DNA of 64,000 nucleotides. Origin: Mycolicibacterium phlei. Lineage in GTDB: Bacteria; Actinomycetota; Actinomycetes; Mycobacteriales; Mycobacteriaceae. Made by a program: the position numbers and the translations under genes. Under the pieces are notes generated by a model. The model was not told the DNA's origin and did no database searches. It saw nothing but the letters and a program-made list of their open reading frames with translations. The stretch lies in contig NZ_CP014475.1 of assembly GCF_001583415.1 (NCBI RefSeq), positions 1,860,001 to 1,924,000 on the forward strand, written 5' to 3'. This document shows, one piece after another, positions 35,395 to 44,272 of this stretch (the stretch's first letter is position 1; each line of letters opens with the position of its first letter).

Positions 35395-37449
35395 TCAGGT
35401 CCAGCGGCTGTCGAAGCCTTCCCGGCGCGCCTCGAGCTGGGCGGCGCGCTGCTCGGGTGTGACGAAGTCGTCGGCGGGCAGGTAGTCGCGGAGCTGGTCG
35501 TGCGTCATCACCTGCTGCTCGACGATGCGCGGCCGGACACCCTCGGGGTCGAGCTTCTGGAACCGGATCGCGACGGCGCCCTGGTTCAGCCCGCCGGTGG
35601 CCACCCAGTTCGCCGCGCCGGGATCGGTGGGGGAGATCACCAGCGTGTAGGTGCCGTCGGCGTTGCGCTTGGCCTGTTCGATGTTGAGGCTGGCCGGCTC
35701 GCTGACGTAGTCACCGGTGATGGTCCAGATGTTGTAGATCGGGACGACGAAGTACCCGGCGTCGCCCGGGTCGATCGTCAGGACCAGCACCTCGTCGTCG
35801 GCGAGCTGGAAGTGGCCGTTGCTCTGCAGCTGGTTGGCCAAAAACTCCGCGTTGCTCGACGGTTGGCCGATTTCGTTGACCGGGCGCCGGGAACCGGTGT
35901 CGGGGTCGTGGGTCGCCAGCGCCATGTACTTGGCCTGCTCGGAGGCGCCGCGCACCACGAGGATCACGGCGGTGAACACCCCGCGCAGCAGCGGCGGCAT
36001 GTGCGGAAGCGGTGGCACCAACGACACCAGCGTGGTCAGCAGCGGGTTGTCGCTGACGAACTGCCCGAGGAACGCGAACCCGCCGATCTGGGCGAACAGG
36101 CTGTTCGGCGGCCCGCCGACGCGCTCGATGGACAGGCTCATCGGTACCTCGGAGTTCCAGTCGCCCAACGTGTCTCGCGCCGCGATGATCGTCGACCCGG
36201 CGGTCAGTTGCAGATGGTTGCGGCGACCGTTGGCCGGTTCCCGGCTCACCGTGATCGTGAAGTAGCCGTTCTCGTCGACGTCGATATCGTCGGCGGTCAG
36301 GATCGATGATGTCTTGCCGGACAGGCCCTCGAGCACGCTGAACGTGACGTCGGCGGGCCTTCCGTTCTCGTCGAGGTTGTGGAACCTGCCGGTGATCACG
36401 TACTCCGAGGCCCCGTTGACGCCCATGAACCGGTAGACGGTGTCGGGGTTGTCGTAGAGGATGCGCGACCCGCCGACCGCCTGACCGAACCAGAGGTGCG
36501 GCGGGGCGACCTGCGTGACCACCTTCGGGTTCATCGAGTCGAGCAGTTGCTGCTGGAACGCCGCGGCCATCGCGTACTCGTCGACGGCGCGGTTGAGCGC
36601 CGCCCGGTTCTCCGCATCGATACCGTCCGGGTAGAGCCGCTTCGCCTCGGTCAGGAACTGGTGGCGCAGAACCATTTTCATCAGCAGCACCGGCAGCGTC
36701 TGGACGGTGCGGGTGGCGGTCTTCTCGGCGGCCAGCTGTTCCGGGGTGGCCAGCGGTGAGGTCTGCGCCTGCACGCCGATCTCACGCCGCACGAAGCCCA
36801 GCGCCGCCCATGCAGTCGGCGGCTCCTGCGGCGGAGCGATCGGTGCGGTGTTGGTGATGCCGCCGACGTTGACGCCCAGCGCCGACAGTGTCGTCGTGAC
36901 GACGGTGCGCACCCCGGTGGCGACGGCCGCGGCGACCGGCGGTGCGGCCCGGCGCTCGACCGCCGGTTCCGCGGCCGACGGCGCGGGATCGGTGCCGGCC
37001 TCGGTGTCGGTGTCGGTGACGGTGTCCGGCGCGGTGTCGGTGTCGCTCGTCGCTGCCTTGTCGGCGCTGCGGTCCTTGCGCGAGATGTTCGTCTGCGCGC
37101 TGATGGTGACCTGAGAGGCCTTGGTGCGCAGTCGAGTCGGACTGCGGCCGGTGTCGCTGCTGCCACCGGGCTCGTCGTCTGGGCCCGCCCCCTCGGCGTC
37201 GTTGGTGGCGGCGTTGGTGGCGTCGTCGGCGGTGTCGTCGTTCTGCGCCGTCTGCGGATCGGGCTTCTCGGTGCCGGCGTCGGTGCCCGAGTCGGATGCA
37301 CCCCCGTCGGCCGAGGTGCCGGGGGAGTCGTCGTCCTGCGCGAACGCCAATCCGGGACTGCTGGCGATCGCCGCCCCGAGGCCGAGGGCGACCGCGAGCG
37401 CCCCGACCCTGCCGATGAACCGTGCGTAGCTGCTGGGCGTCGTTGCCAC
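35395..37449 (-). CDS. Exported protein: acidic Ser/Thr/Asp linker plus DUF1214-like domain
   Basis: 684 residues. Signal peptide (IGRVGALAVALGLGAAIASSPGLAFA), then a low-complexity acidic region to about residue 160 (DDDSPGTSADGGASDSG; DTDTAPDTVTDTDTEAG), a helical part (about 220-340), and a beta-rich C-terminal half with YDNPDTVYRFMGVNGASEYVITG, TILTADDIDVDENGYFTI-like text and a repeat of the NWVATGGLNQGAVAIR type, which resembles the DUF1214 family. Likely surface-associated; function unknown. ATG 37449. Similar leader peptides occur in several mycobacterial PE-like exported proteins. Confidence 0.75.
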   Translation of the reverse strand: MATTPSSYARFIGRVGALAVALGLGAAIASSPGLAFAQDDDSPGTSADGGASDSGTDAGTEKPDPQTAQNDDTADDATNAATNDAEGAGPDDEPGGSSDTGRSPTRLRTKASQVTISAQTNISRKDRSADKAATSDTDTAPDTVTDTDTEAGTDPAPSAAEPAVERRAAPPVAAAVATGVRTVVTTTLSALGVNVGGITNTAPIAPPQEPPTAWAALGFVRREIGVQAQTSPLATPEQLAAEKTATRTVQTLPVLLMKMVLRHQFLTEAKRLYPDGIDAENRAALNRAVDEYAMAAAFQQQLLDSMNPKVVTQVAPPHLWFGQAVGGSRILYDNPDTVYRFMGVNGASEYVITGRFHNLDENGRPADVTFSVLEGLSGKTSSILTADDIDVDENGYFTITVSREPANGRRNHLQLTAGSTIIAARDTLGDWNSEVPMSLSIERVGGPPNSLFAQIGGFAFLGQFVSDNPLLTTLVSLVPPLPHMPPLLRGVFTAVILVVRGASEQAKYMALATHDPDTGSRRPVNEIGQPSSNAEFLANQLQSNGHFQLADDEVLVLTIDPGDAGYFVVPIYNIWTITGDYVSEPASLNIEQAKRNADGTYTLVISPTDPGAANWVATGGLNQGAVAIRFQKLDPEGVRPRIVEQQVMTHDQLRDYLPADDFVTPEQRAAQLEARREGFDSRWT

Positions 37450-37548
37450 CGCGGGATCCTTCCGAGCAAACTCCGTGCCTCACGGTAGCCGAAATGACGG
37501 GTCCGTCGACCCGACTTCGGCAGGGTCTTCTCTCACCCGGTCAATTTG

Positions 37549-37564
37549 TGTACCGTTTGGTACA
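37549..37564. promoter_or_regulatory. Operator overlapping the SRPBCC start codon
   Basis: TGTACC-GTTT-GGTACA is a perfect inverted repeat with 6-base arms whose last base is the A of the ATG. It would block translation or transcription initiation. The cognate regulator is probably the downstream TetR. Confidence 0.7.
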
Positions 37565-38004
37565 TGATTACCGAGTGTGCCATCGACATCGATGCGCCCG
37601 CCGGGTTGGTGTGGTCGGTGTTCAGTGACGTGCAGCGGTGGCCGGAGTGGACCGCCTCGGTCACCCGGCTACGCGGGCTCGACGGCCCGGAACTGCTGGT
37701 GGGCAGGCGATTCGCGATCAAGCAACCCCGTATGCCGGAACTGGTGTGGACGGTGACCGAGGTGTCGCCCGGAACCTCGTGGACGTGGGAGCAGCGCTCC
37801 CCGGGCGGGTTGACCGTGGCCCGTCACGACGTCACGGCGACCGGGGAGCACACCACCCGGGTCAGCCAGCGGCTCGACCAACGCGGACCGGTGGGGGCGC
37901 TGTTCGGAATGCTCACGCGCGGGATGACGCGCCGCTACCTCGACATGGAGGCGACGGGCCTGAAGATGCGCAGTGAGCAACTCCAGCATGGCCCGACCGC
38001 CTGA
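37564..38004 (+). CDS. SRPBCC (START-like) family protein
   Basis: 146 residues; one helix-grip fold. ITECAIDIDAPAGLVWSVFSDVQRWPEWTASVT is the usual N-terminal strand and helix, and the long C-terminal helix (GMLTRGMTRRYLDMEATGLK) closes the ligand cavity. It would bind a hydrophobic ligand. ATG 37564 next to the palindromic operator. Overlaps by 17 bases the TetR gene. Confidence 0.86.
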   Translation: MITECAIDIDAPAGLVWSVFSDVQRWPEWTASVTRLRGLDGPELLVGRRFAIKQPRMPELVWTVTEVSPGTSWTWEQRSPGGLTVARHDVTATGEHTTRVSQRLDQRGPVGALFGMLTRGMTRRYLDMEATGLKMRSEQLQHGPTA

Positions 38005-38521
38005 CCTGCGACGCCGCCAGGAACTCCTCGACGCCGTCGTCGAGGCGGTCGCGGCCGGCGGTATCGGGGACCGGTCACTGCGCGAGCTGGCTGAGGCCGT
38101 CGGCACCAGCCATCGCATGCTGCTGCACCATTTCGGATCGCGGGACGAGCTCCTGCTGGCGATCGTCGCCGAGGTCGAGAAGCGGCAGATGGCGCTGCTG
38201 GCCGAGCTGCCCGCTGATCCGGCCGACGCGATCGCCGCGATGTGGGCGAACCTGCGCAGACCGGAACTGCGCCCGTTCGAGCGGTTGTTCTTCGAGTGTT
38301 ACGCCCGCGGGGTGCAGGGCGAGCAGCCGTTCGCGCGGATGCTGCCCGCCGCGGTGGACGACTGGCTGACCCGGGGTAGCGGACTCGACCCGGCGCTGAT
38401 GCGGCTCGGGCTGGCGGTCGCGCGCGGTCTGCTGCTCGACCTCGTCGCCACCGAGGACCTCGACGGCGTGGACGCGGCGGCCGCGGCGTTCGCGCGGCTG
38501 GTGCGCGCTAATCCTTCGTGA
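37988..38521 (+). CDS. TetR family transcriptional regulator
   Basis: 177 residues from ATG 37988 (182 from GTG 37973). HTH: GIGDRSLRELAEAVGTSHRMLLHHFGSRDELL. The C-terminal domain is short. The operon with the SRPBCC gene and the operator in front suggest autoregulation. Convergent with the YbaK-type gene (14-base overlap). Confidence 0.85.
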   Translation: MARPPDLRRRQELLDAVVEAVAAGGIGDRSLRELAEAVGTSHRMLLHHFGSRDELLLAIVAEVEKRQMALLAELPADPADAIAAMWANLRRPELRPFERLFFECYARGVQGEQPFARMLPAAVDDWLTRGSGLDPALMRLGLAVARGLLLDLVATEDLDGVDAAAAAFARLVRANPS

Positions 38522-39026
38522 TCGTGAGCACCTCGGCGTTGGGCAGGCTGCTCAGCGCCTCGGGTGCGGCCAGCAGCTTCGCGCCGCGGAGGCCGGCTCC
38601 GATGATGACGGGGCCTGCCGCGACGACCTTCTCGTCGATCAGGATCGGCCAGTCGGACGGCAGCCCGACCGGCGTGATGCCGCCGTACTCCATCCCGGTC
38701 AGCGACACCGCGGTGTCCATCGATGCGAACGAGATCTTGCGGGCACCAAGGTGTTTGCGCACGATGCCGTTGATGTCGGCGCGGGTGCTGGCCAGCACCA
38801 GACACGCCGCGAACCAGGTGCGCTCGGCCCGCCGGGCCTCGACGACCACGCAGTTGGCCGACGCGTCCAGCCCGATGCCGTAGTGCTCGCAGAACGCGGC
38901 GGTGTCGGCGAGTTCGGGATCGATCCCGCTGACCCACAGGCCGTCCCGCAACAGCGGCCGCACCGGTTCGGCGACCAGTTCCGGCGCCGTGGCCGCGGGC
39001 ACGAACGTCAACCGTCCGAACTGCAT
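38508..39026 (-). CDS. YbaK/ProRS-associated aminoacyl-tRNA deacylase domain protein
   Basis: 172 residues with the YbaK fold: NCVVVEARRAERTWFAACLVLASTRADINGIVRKHLGARKISFA and YGGITPVGLPSDWPILID. Family members clear mischarged tRNA (Cys-tRNA(Pro) or Ala-tRNA(Pro)); the conserved Lys in the active site is replaced in this subgroup, so specificity is unclear. ATG 39026 has gaggag upstream and follows the 64-aa gene by one base, so the two are translationally coupled. Confidence 0.85.
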   Translation of the reverse strand: MQFGRLTFVPAATAPELVAEPVRPLLRDGLWVSGIDPELADTAAFCEHYGIGLDASANCVVVEARRAERTWFAACLVLASTRADINGIVRKHLGARKISFASMDTAVSLTGMEYGGITPVGLPSDWPILIDEKVVAAGPVIIGAGLRGAKLLAAPEALSSLPNAEVLTITKD

Positions 39027-39027
39027 C

Positions 39028-39222
39028 TCACTCCTCACTGCTTCGTCTCGTGCCGATGAACTCCAGCAGGCGAGGGTCGTCGGAGGTGAACACCTCGACC
39101 TCCTCGCCGCCGTCGCAGCGCAGCAGTGCCACCGTCACCGCGGTCTCACTGCGGGCACGGACCACCCAGATGGCGCCCGCGTCCTGCCAGCGCTGCAGTT
39201 CTGCGATCCGGTCGACGGCCAT
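39028..39222 (-). CDS. 64-aa protein of unknown function
   Basis: MAVDRIAELQRWQDAGAIWV, then TAVTVALLRCDGGEEVEVF and DDPRLLEFIG, suggests a small alpha/beta fold. Conserved near YbaK genes in mycobacteria. ATG 39222; the stop is one base before the YbaK-type start. It may be a partner of the deacylase. The 19-base gap to the divergent DUF488 gene holds no clear operator. Confidence 0.75.
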   Translation of the reverse strand: MAVDRIAELQRWQDAGAIWVVRARSETAVTVALLRCDGGEEVEVFTSDDPRLLEFIGTRRSSEE

Positions 39223-39241
39223 AGCTCTACCATCCCATCGC

Positions 39242-39607
39242 ATGGGTTCCCGCGTGCGGATCGCCCGGGTCTACGAGTCGCCGGACACGGGTGAGGGCAC
39301 GCGGGTGCTGGTCGACCGGCTCTGGCCGCGGGGGATGCGCCGCGACGATCCGCGGGTGGGCCGCTGGCTGCCGGAGGTCGCGCCGTCGGCGGAGCTGCGG
39401 CACTGGTACGCGCACCAGCCCGGGCTGTTCGACCAGTTTGCTGGCCGCTACCGCGCCGAGCTCGCCGAGGGGACCGGCGCCGACGCGCTCGCCGCACTGC
39501 GCGCGCTGCTTGACGAGGGGCCGTTGCTGCTGGTGACGGCCACCCGCGAACCCGGGCAGAGTCACGCCGCGGTGCTGCGAAACATGCTGTCGGGGCCCGC
39601 TGACTGA
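39242..39607 (+). CDS. DUF488 family protein (YeaO-like)
   Basis: 121 residues. IARVYESPDTGEGTRVLVDRLWPRGMRRDDPRV and LLVTATREPGQSHAAVL are DUF488 hallmarks. Some members are linked to heavy metal or peroxide stress; biochemical role unknown. Start ATG 39242; the longer frame was rejected because it runs into the divergent small gene. Confidence 0.84.
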   Translation: MGSRVRIARVYESPDTGEGTRVLVDRLWPRGMRRDDPRVGRWLPEVAPSAELRHWYAHQPGLFDQFAGRYRAELAEGTGADALAALRALLDEGPLLLVTATREPGQSHAAVLRNMLSGPAD

Positions 39608-39625
39608 GCCGCCCGCAGGGCAGGG

Positions 39626-39644
39626 GAAGGTAACCCTCACCTTA
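39626..39644. promoter_or_regulatory. Weak IdeR-type box before mbtK
   Basis: gaAGGTAACCCTCACCTTA matches 13 of 19 positions of the IdeR consensus and keeps the dyad (AGGT / ACCT). It ends 26 bases before the mbtK ATG, and TAGGCT at 39655-39660 could be a -10 element. Confidence 0.45.
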
Positions 39645-39670
39645 GTAGCTCGGGTAGGCTGCGAGGCGCG

Positions 39671-40282
39671 ATGACTGAGATTGACGACGCTCCGGCTCCG
39701 GTGCTCCCACGCGAGCTGACGGAGATCTCCGACGAGGTGCGGGCGGTGCCGGCGCCGCCGACCCCGACGCTGGGTGATCCCTACGAGATCCGGCTCGTGG
39801 ACCCCGACCGGGACTCGGAGATGATCTCGGAGTGGATGAACCGTCCGCATCTGGTCGAGGCGTGGGAGTACCCGTGGCCGCCGGAACGATTCCACCGGTA
39901 TCTCAGCGCGCAACTGGCCGGCGAGTACTCCCGGCCGTTCATCGGAAGCTTCCGCGGCCAGCCGTTCGTCTACATCGAGCTGTACCGCGCCGCCAAGGAC
40001 TCGATCGCGCCGCGCTACGACGCCGACCCGCACGACATCGGCATGCACGCCGCGATCGCCGAGCTGCGGTTCGTCAACCGCGGTATCGCCCCGATCCTGT
40101 TGCCGCGCTTGACCGCCAACATCTTCGAACTCGACCCGCAGTGCCGCCGGATCATGTTCGACCCGGACTACCGCAACACGGGCGCCAGGGGCGTCTGCGA
40201 GTACGCGGGCTGCGAGTTCCTCGGCGAGCACGACATGTCGAACCGCCGGATGGCGCTGTACGCGCTGCACCGCGACAGATAA
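39671..40282 (+). CDS. mbtK: Mycobactin lysine N6-acyltransferase MbtK
   Basis: 203-residue GNAT-fold enzyme that transfers a long acyl chain from the carrier protein MbtL to the epsilon amine of the mycobactin lysine. It is close to M. tuberculosis Rv1347c: WMNRPHLVEAWEYPWP, AQLAGEYSRPFIGS, YIELYRAAKDSI, YDADPHDIGMHAAIAELRF, and the C-terminal CRRIMFDPDYRNT and FLGEHDMSNRRMALYALH all align. ATG 39671. Convergent with mbtN across a strong hairpin, as in other mycobacteria; iron control is expected. Confidence 0.93.
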   Translation: MTEIDDAPAPVLPRELTEISDEVRAVPAPPTPTLGDPYEIRLVDPDRDSEMISEWMNRPHLVEAWEYPWPPERFHRYLSAQLAGEYSRPFIGSFRGQPFVYIELYRAAKDSIAPRYDADPHDIGMHAAIAELRFVNRGIAPILLPRLTANIFELDPQCRRIMFDPDYRNTGARGVCEYAGCEFLGEHDMSNRRMALYALHRDR

Positions 40283-40341
40283 CCGGGCAGCCGCGAAGTG
40301 ACTGAAAGCCCCTGAACACCAGCCACTCCGCGACTGCCCGG
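40283..40341. terminator. Large bidirectional hairpin between mbtK and mbtN
   Basis: Arms 40283-40300 (CCGGGCAGCCGCGAAGTG) and 40324-40341 pair at 16 of 18 positions around a 23-base loop. It fills the whole intergenic region between two convergent genes. Confidence 0.8.
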
Positions 40342-40347
40342 CAGCCT

Positions 40348-41502
40348 TCACGGGTCGAGGTTGAACTCGGCGTAGCCGTCGTGGTCGGGCTTCATCCCCG
40401 CGGCGACCAGCTCCCAGAGCACCTCGTCGGTCCCGCCGCCGACCCGGGCCAGTTTCATGTCCCGCCACCACCGGCCGAGCGGGGTCTCGTCGACGAGATA
40501 GCCGGAACCCCCGAAGATGTGCATGCACTCGCTGATCACCTCTTCGCCGAGGCGGGCGGCGCTGACCTTGATGCCGGCACAGGTGCGCAGATCCAGCTTC
40601 CCGGTCACGGCGATGCCGTCGAGTGCGAAGCGCAGCATGTCCACCCGGGCCTGCAGATCGGCGATTCTCAGTCGCAGCGCCTGGTGCTCGTACAGCGAGT
40701 GGCCGAACTGACGGCGAACCATCATGCGCGCCAAAGTGATACCGATAACACGCTGCGCCGACGTGGAGACCAGGCCTGCCGCCGACAGCCGCTCCTGCGC
40801 CAGGCCCCAGGAGATCGCCGCCAGGCCGATGCCGGGGCGGGCGACCAGGGCGTCGGCGGGCACCCAGGTGTCGATGTGCACGGCGGCGGTGTCCAGTGGG
40901 CCGGCCCCGACCTTGCGGTAGGGTGACTGGATCTCGCACTGCGCCAACGGCACCGCGATCACCACGACGTTGCCGTGCTTGCTGTTCGGGTCGTGGTCGA
41001 CGTTGCGCGCCACGCACATGACGTGGTCGGCGATCGGGGACAGCGACACGAACTTCTTGACGCCGGTGACCCGGAATCCGTCCCCGTCGGTGCGCACCTC
41101 GGTGCCGACGATCTGCAGGTCGGAACCGCCGGACTGCTCGGAGGCGCCGATGCACAGCACCGCCTCGCCGCGGATCGCGCGTTCGGCGATGTCCTTGAGG
41201 TAGTCGGACTTTCCGAAGCGGCGCAGGATCGCGATGGCCGCGTCGTGCAGGCCGACGCCGACGCCGATACCCGCCGAGCCCAGGGTGCCCAGCTTGCGGG
41301 CGAGGTCGATGACCTTGCCGACGTCCGGATGTGCCTGGCCCGGCGCCCACTTCGCGGAGAACACCCCGGAGTCGCCGAGGTAGGGGATCAGGTCACGCGG
41401 AAACCGTTCGGTCTCTTCGGCTTCCGCGGTCCAGGCGGTGACCCGCTCGTCGAACACGCGGTCGAGGAGCTCCCGGTACTCCTCGCGGGTCGGCGCCGTC
41501 AC
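40348..41502 (-). CDS. mbtN: Acyl-CoA/acyl-ACP dehydrogenase MbtN (FadE14)
   Basis: 384 residues, single ACAD module. It introduces the cis double bond next to the carbonyl of the mycobactin acyl chain while this is carried on Mbt[45 protein letters not shown] and [36 protein letters not shown] are the expected motifs (the last has the GGGTDEV loop in place of EGTxEI). Length equals that of M. tuberculosis MbtN (about 386). GTG 41502 overlaps the mbtL stop by 4 bases. Confidence 0.92.
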   Translation of the reverse strand: MTAPTREEYRELLDRVFDERVTAWTAEAEETERFPRDLIPYLGDSGVFSAKWAPGQAHPDVGKVIDLARKLGTLGSAGIGVGVGLHDAAIAILRRFGKSDYLKDIAERAIRGEAVLCIGASEQSGGSDLQIVGTEVRTDGDGFRVTGVKKFVSLSPIADHVMCVARNVDHDPNSKHGNVVVIAVPLAQCEIQSPYRKVGAGPLDTAAVHIDTWVPADALVARPGIGLAAISWGLAQERLSAAGLVSTSAQRVIGITLARMMVRRQFGHSLYEHQALRLRIADLQARVDMLRFALDGIAVTGKLDLRTCAGIKVSAARLGEEVISECMHIFGGSGYLVDETPLGRWWRDMKLARVGGGTDEVLWELVAAGMKPDHDGYAEFNLDP

Positions 41503-41768
41503 GGCTGGTTCTGCGCCGTGGCCGCCTTGGCCAGGATGGCGGCCTCCAGATCGCCGACGGTGTCGCAGCTGAGCAGGTCCTCCTCGCTCAGCGCGATGCC
41601 CAGCTTGTCCTCGATGGCGACCATCCCCACCGCGAACGCGACCGAGTCCAGACCGACGTCATCGATCAGCCGGGAGTCGCGGGTGACTCGCTTGACGTCG
41701 ACGTTCATGTCGTCGCGCAGGATCTCGGTGAGCGCGACGCTCACGGCTTCAGGAGTAGTCGGGTCCAC
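41499..41768 (-). CDS. mbtL: Acyl carrier protein MbtL
   Basis: 89-residue carrier protein. The phosphopantetheine site is in [11 protein letters not shown] (Ser42). It holds the fatty acyl chain for MbtN and MbtK. GTG at 41768, 24 bases behind an IdeR-type box (41793-41811). It forms an operon with mbtN; the acyl-AMP ligase MbtM, which lies between these genes in M. tuberculosis, is not present here. Confidence 0.92.
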   Translation of the reverse strand: MDPTTPEAVSVALTEILRDDMNVDVKRVTRDSRLIDDVGLDSVAFAVGMVAIEDKLGIALSEEDLLSCDTVGDLEAAILAKAATAQNQP

Positions 41769-41792
41769 GGCGTGCGACGGTACTACGTCGAG

Positions 41793-41811
41793 TCAGGTTA
41801 GGCTAGGCTTA
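41793..41811. promoter_or_regulatory. IdeR-type iron box before mbtL
   Basis: TCAGGTTAGGCTAGGCTTA matches 15 of 19 positions of the IdeR consensus, with the core GGTTAGGCTA intact. It is 24 bases upstream of the mbtL GTG on the minus strand and 7 bases before the end mark of crcB (41818). Confidence 0.7.
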
Positions 41812-41817
41812 CCCCCG

Positions 41818-42192
41818 CTACAGCCGGCCGCCGAGCCAGTGGCCCAGGGCTGCCGCCGCCAGCCCCAGCGCCAGGCTGAGCACGATGTTCAGGACCGCGA
41901 GCGCCGCGCGCCCGTCGTCGCGCAGGTCCAGCGTCTGCGTCATCCACGTGGAGAACGTCGTGTACGCGCCGACAAAGGCCAGCCCGGCCAGCGCCGACGT
42001 CGTCGGCCCGAGCGTGAGGGCGGTCAGCAGGCCGAGCAGGAACGCGCCGGTGATGTTGACGACGAAGATGCCCGTCGGGAACAGGCTGGGCAGCCGGCGC
42101 GACACCGCCCGGTCGACCAGGAAACGTGACACCGCGCCCAGGCCACCGCACACGGCGATGCCCACCCACATCATCACCGTCGCGACCGTCAC
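41818..42192 (-). CDS. crcB: Fluoride ion channel CrcB/FluC (second of a pair)
   Basis: 124 residues, four TM helices. [17 protein letters not shown] and [15 protein letters not shown] are the FluC hallmark motifs (pore Asn and Thr/Ser track). FluC works as a dual-topology dimer that exports toxic fluoride; paired genes give antiparallel heterodimers. GTG 42192 overlaps the upstream crcB stop by 4 bases. The minus-strand stop is 7 bases from the mbtL iron box. Confidence 0.9.
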   Translation of the reverse strand: MTVATVMMWVGIAVCGGLGAVSRFLVDRAVSRRLPSLFPTGIFVVNITGAFLLGLLTALTLGPTTSALAGLAFVGAYTTFSTWMTQTLDLRDDGRAALAVLNIVLSLALGLAAAALGHWLGGRL

Positions 42193-42560
42193 CGCCGCGC
42201 CCACCGGTAACCCAGCCACGCGCACAGCAGTCCGGCGGCGATGCTGGCGCCCGCGTACCCGGCGGCCAGCACGACGTGGTCGCGTTCGATCATGCGCAGG
42301 ATCTCCACCTGCATCGTCGAGAAGGTCGTGAGGCCGCCGCACAGCCCGGTGCCCAGCAGGGGGCGGCGGTAGCTGCCGACGGGCAGTCGGCTGGCGACGT
42401 AACCGAGCAGGAATGCGCCGACCAGGTTGACCGCGAACGTCGACCACGGCCACTGCCCGGGCTCGGGCGCGACCAGCGTCTCGGACGCGGCGCGTGCGAC
42501 GGTCCCGATCGCACCGCCGACGAACACAGCGAGCAGTTCGCGACCGTCGTAACCGAGCAC
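42189..42560 (-). CDS. crcB: Fluoride ion channel CrcB/FluC (first of a pair)
   Basis: 123 residues. [38 protein letters not shown] and [19 protein letters not shown] are FluC motifs. GTG 42560; an ORF extending further upstream starts in sequence that opposes the phosphoglucomutase start. Translationally coupled (GTGA) to the second crcB gene, a standard arrangement in actinobacteria. Confidence 0.9.
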   Translation of the reverse strand: MLGYDGRELLAVFVGGAIGTVARAASETLVAPEPGQWPWSTFAVNLVGAFLLGYVASRLPVGSYRRPLLGTGLCGGLTTFSTMQVEILRMIERDHVVLAAGYAGASIAAGLLCAWLGYRWARR

Positions 42561-42637
42561 CCGGTCAGTATGGATGCACCGGGTACATGTCGCACCGAGG
42601 CGAGCGATGCGCGGCGGCGAGGGGCACAATCGGCCTC

Positions 42638-44272
42638 ATGGCCGCCAACCCACGAGCCGGTCAGCCGGCACAGCCCGAGGATCTCATCGACGTCGCCCAC
42701 GTGGTGACGGCGTACTACACCGTCGAGCCCGACCCGGACAACGTCGACCAGCAGGTCGTGTTCGGCACGTCGGGGCACCGCGGGTCGAGCCTGGACGCGG
42801 CGTTCAACGAGGCGCACATCCTGGCGACGACGCAGGCGATCGTCGAGTACCGCGCCGCGCAGGTCACCACCGGTCCGCTGTTCATCGGCCGTGACACCCA
42901 CGCGCTGTCCGAGCCGGCGTGGGTGTCGGCGCTGGAGGTGCTGGCCGCCAACGACGTTGTGGTGATGATCGATTCGGCGGACCGGTACACGCCGACCCCG
43001 GCGGTCAGCCACGCGATCCTGACGTACAACCGGGGCCGCAACGCGGAGCTGGCAGACGGGATCGTCGTCACGCCTTCGCACAACCCGCCGCGCGACGGCG
43101 GGTTCAAGTACAACCCGCCCAACGGCGGCCCCGCCGACACCGACGCGACCGGGTGGATCGCCAAGCGGGCCAACGAGTTGCTGCGCGACGGGCTCAAGGG
43201 CGTGAAGCGGGTGCCGTTCGCGCGGGCGGTGGCGGCCGCCCGGCGGTACGACTACCTGGACGCCTACGTGGCCGATCTGCCCAATGTCGTGGACCTGCAC
43301 GCGATCAGCGCGCAGGGGGTGCGGATCGGGGCGGACCCGCTGGGCGGTGCCAGCGTCGACTACTGGGCGGCGATCGCCGAGCGGCACAACCTCGACCTGA
43401 CCGTGGTGAACCCTCTGGTGGACGCGACGTGGCGGTTCATGACGCTCGACACCGACGGCAAGATCCGGATGGACTGCAGTTCGCCGAACGCGATGGCCTC
43501 GCTCATCGCGAACCGGGACGCCTACCAGATCGCGACCGGCAACGACGCGGACTCCGACCGGCACGGCATCGTCACCCCCGACGGCGGGCTGATGAACCCG
43601 AACCACTACCTGGCGGTGGCGATCGACTACCTGTACGCGCACCGGCCCGACTGGCCGGCGTCGACGGCGGTGGGCAAGACGGCCGTGAGCTCGTCGATCA
43701 TCGACCGGGTGGTGGCGGGTCTGGGCCGCAAGCTGGTCGAGGTGCCGGTCGGGTTCAAGTGGTTCGTCGACGGACTGGTCAGCGGCACTATCGGATTCGG
43801 CGGCGAGGAGAGCGCGGGCGCGTCGTTCCTGCGCCGCGACGGGTCGGTGTGGACCACCGACAAGGACGGCATCATCCTGGCGTTGCTGGCGTCGGAGATC
43901 CTGGCGGTGACGGGGGAGACGCCGTCGCAGCGGTATGCGGCGCTGGCGGAGAAGTACGGGGCGCCGACGTACGCGCGCATCGACGCGCCGGCCAACCGGG
44001 AGCAGAAGGCGCGGCTGGGCAAGCTGTCGCCGGAGCAGGTGACCGCGACGGAGCTGGCGGGTGAACCGATCACCGCGAAGCTGACGACGGCGCCGGGCAA
44101 CGGGGCGTCGCTGGGCGGATTGAAGGTCACCACCGAGAACGCCTGGTTCGCGGCGCGGCCGTCGGGCACCGAGGATGTCTACAAGATCTACGCCGAGTCG
44201 TTCAAGGGGCCCGAGCATCTTGCGGAGGTGCAGGAGGCGGCGCGTGAGGTGGTCAATAAGGTCATTGCGTGA
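42638..44272 (+). CDS. pgm: Phosphoglucomutase, alpha-D-glucose type
   Basis: 544 residues. It interconverts glucose 1- and 6-phosphate for glycogen, trehalose and cell-wall precursors. [21 protein letters not shown], phosphoserine loop TPSHNP (Ser147), metal loop [10 protein letters not shown] near residue 303, sugar-binding GGEESAGAS and phosphate-binding [16 protein letters not shown] are all present. ATG 42638, ribosome site gaggggc moderately spaced. The MFS gene overlaps by 4 bases. Confidence 0.93.
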   Translation: MAANPRAGQPAQPEDLIDVAHVVTAYYTVEPDPDNVDQQVVFGTSGHRGSSLDAAFNEAHILATTQAIVEYRAAQVTTGPLFIGRDTHALSEPAWVSALEVLAANDVVVMIDSADRYTPTPAVSHAILTYNRGRNAELADGIVVTPSHNPPRDGGFKYNPPNGGPADTDATGWIAKRANELLRDGLKGVKRVPFARAVAAARRYDYLDAYVADLPNVVDLHAISAQGVRIGADPLGGASVDYWAAIAERHNLDLTVVNPLVDATWRFMTLDTDGKIRMDCSSPNAMASLIANRDAYQIATGNDADSDRHGIVTPDGGLMNPNHYLAVAIDYLYAHRPDWPASTAVGKTAVSSSIIDRVVAGLGRKLVEVPVGFKWFVDGLVSGTIGFGGEESAGASFLRRDGSVWTTDKDGIILALLASEILAVTGETPSQRYAALAEKYGAPTYARIDAPANREQKARLGKLSPEQVTATELAGEPITAKLTTAPGNGASLGGLKVTTENAWFAARPSGTEDVYKIYAESFKGPEHLAEVQEAAREVVNKVIA

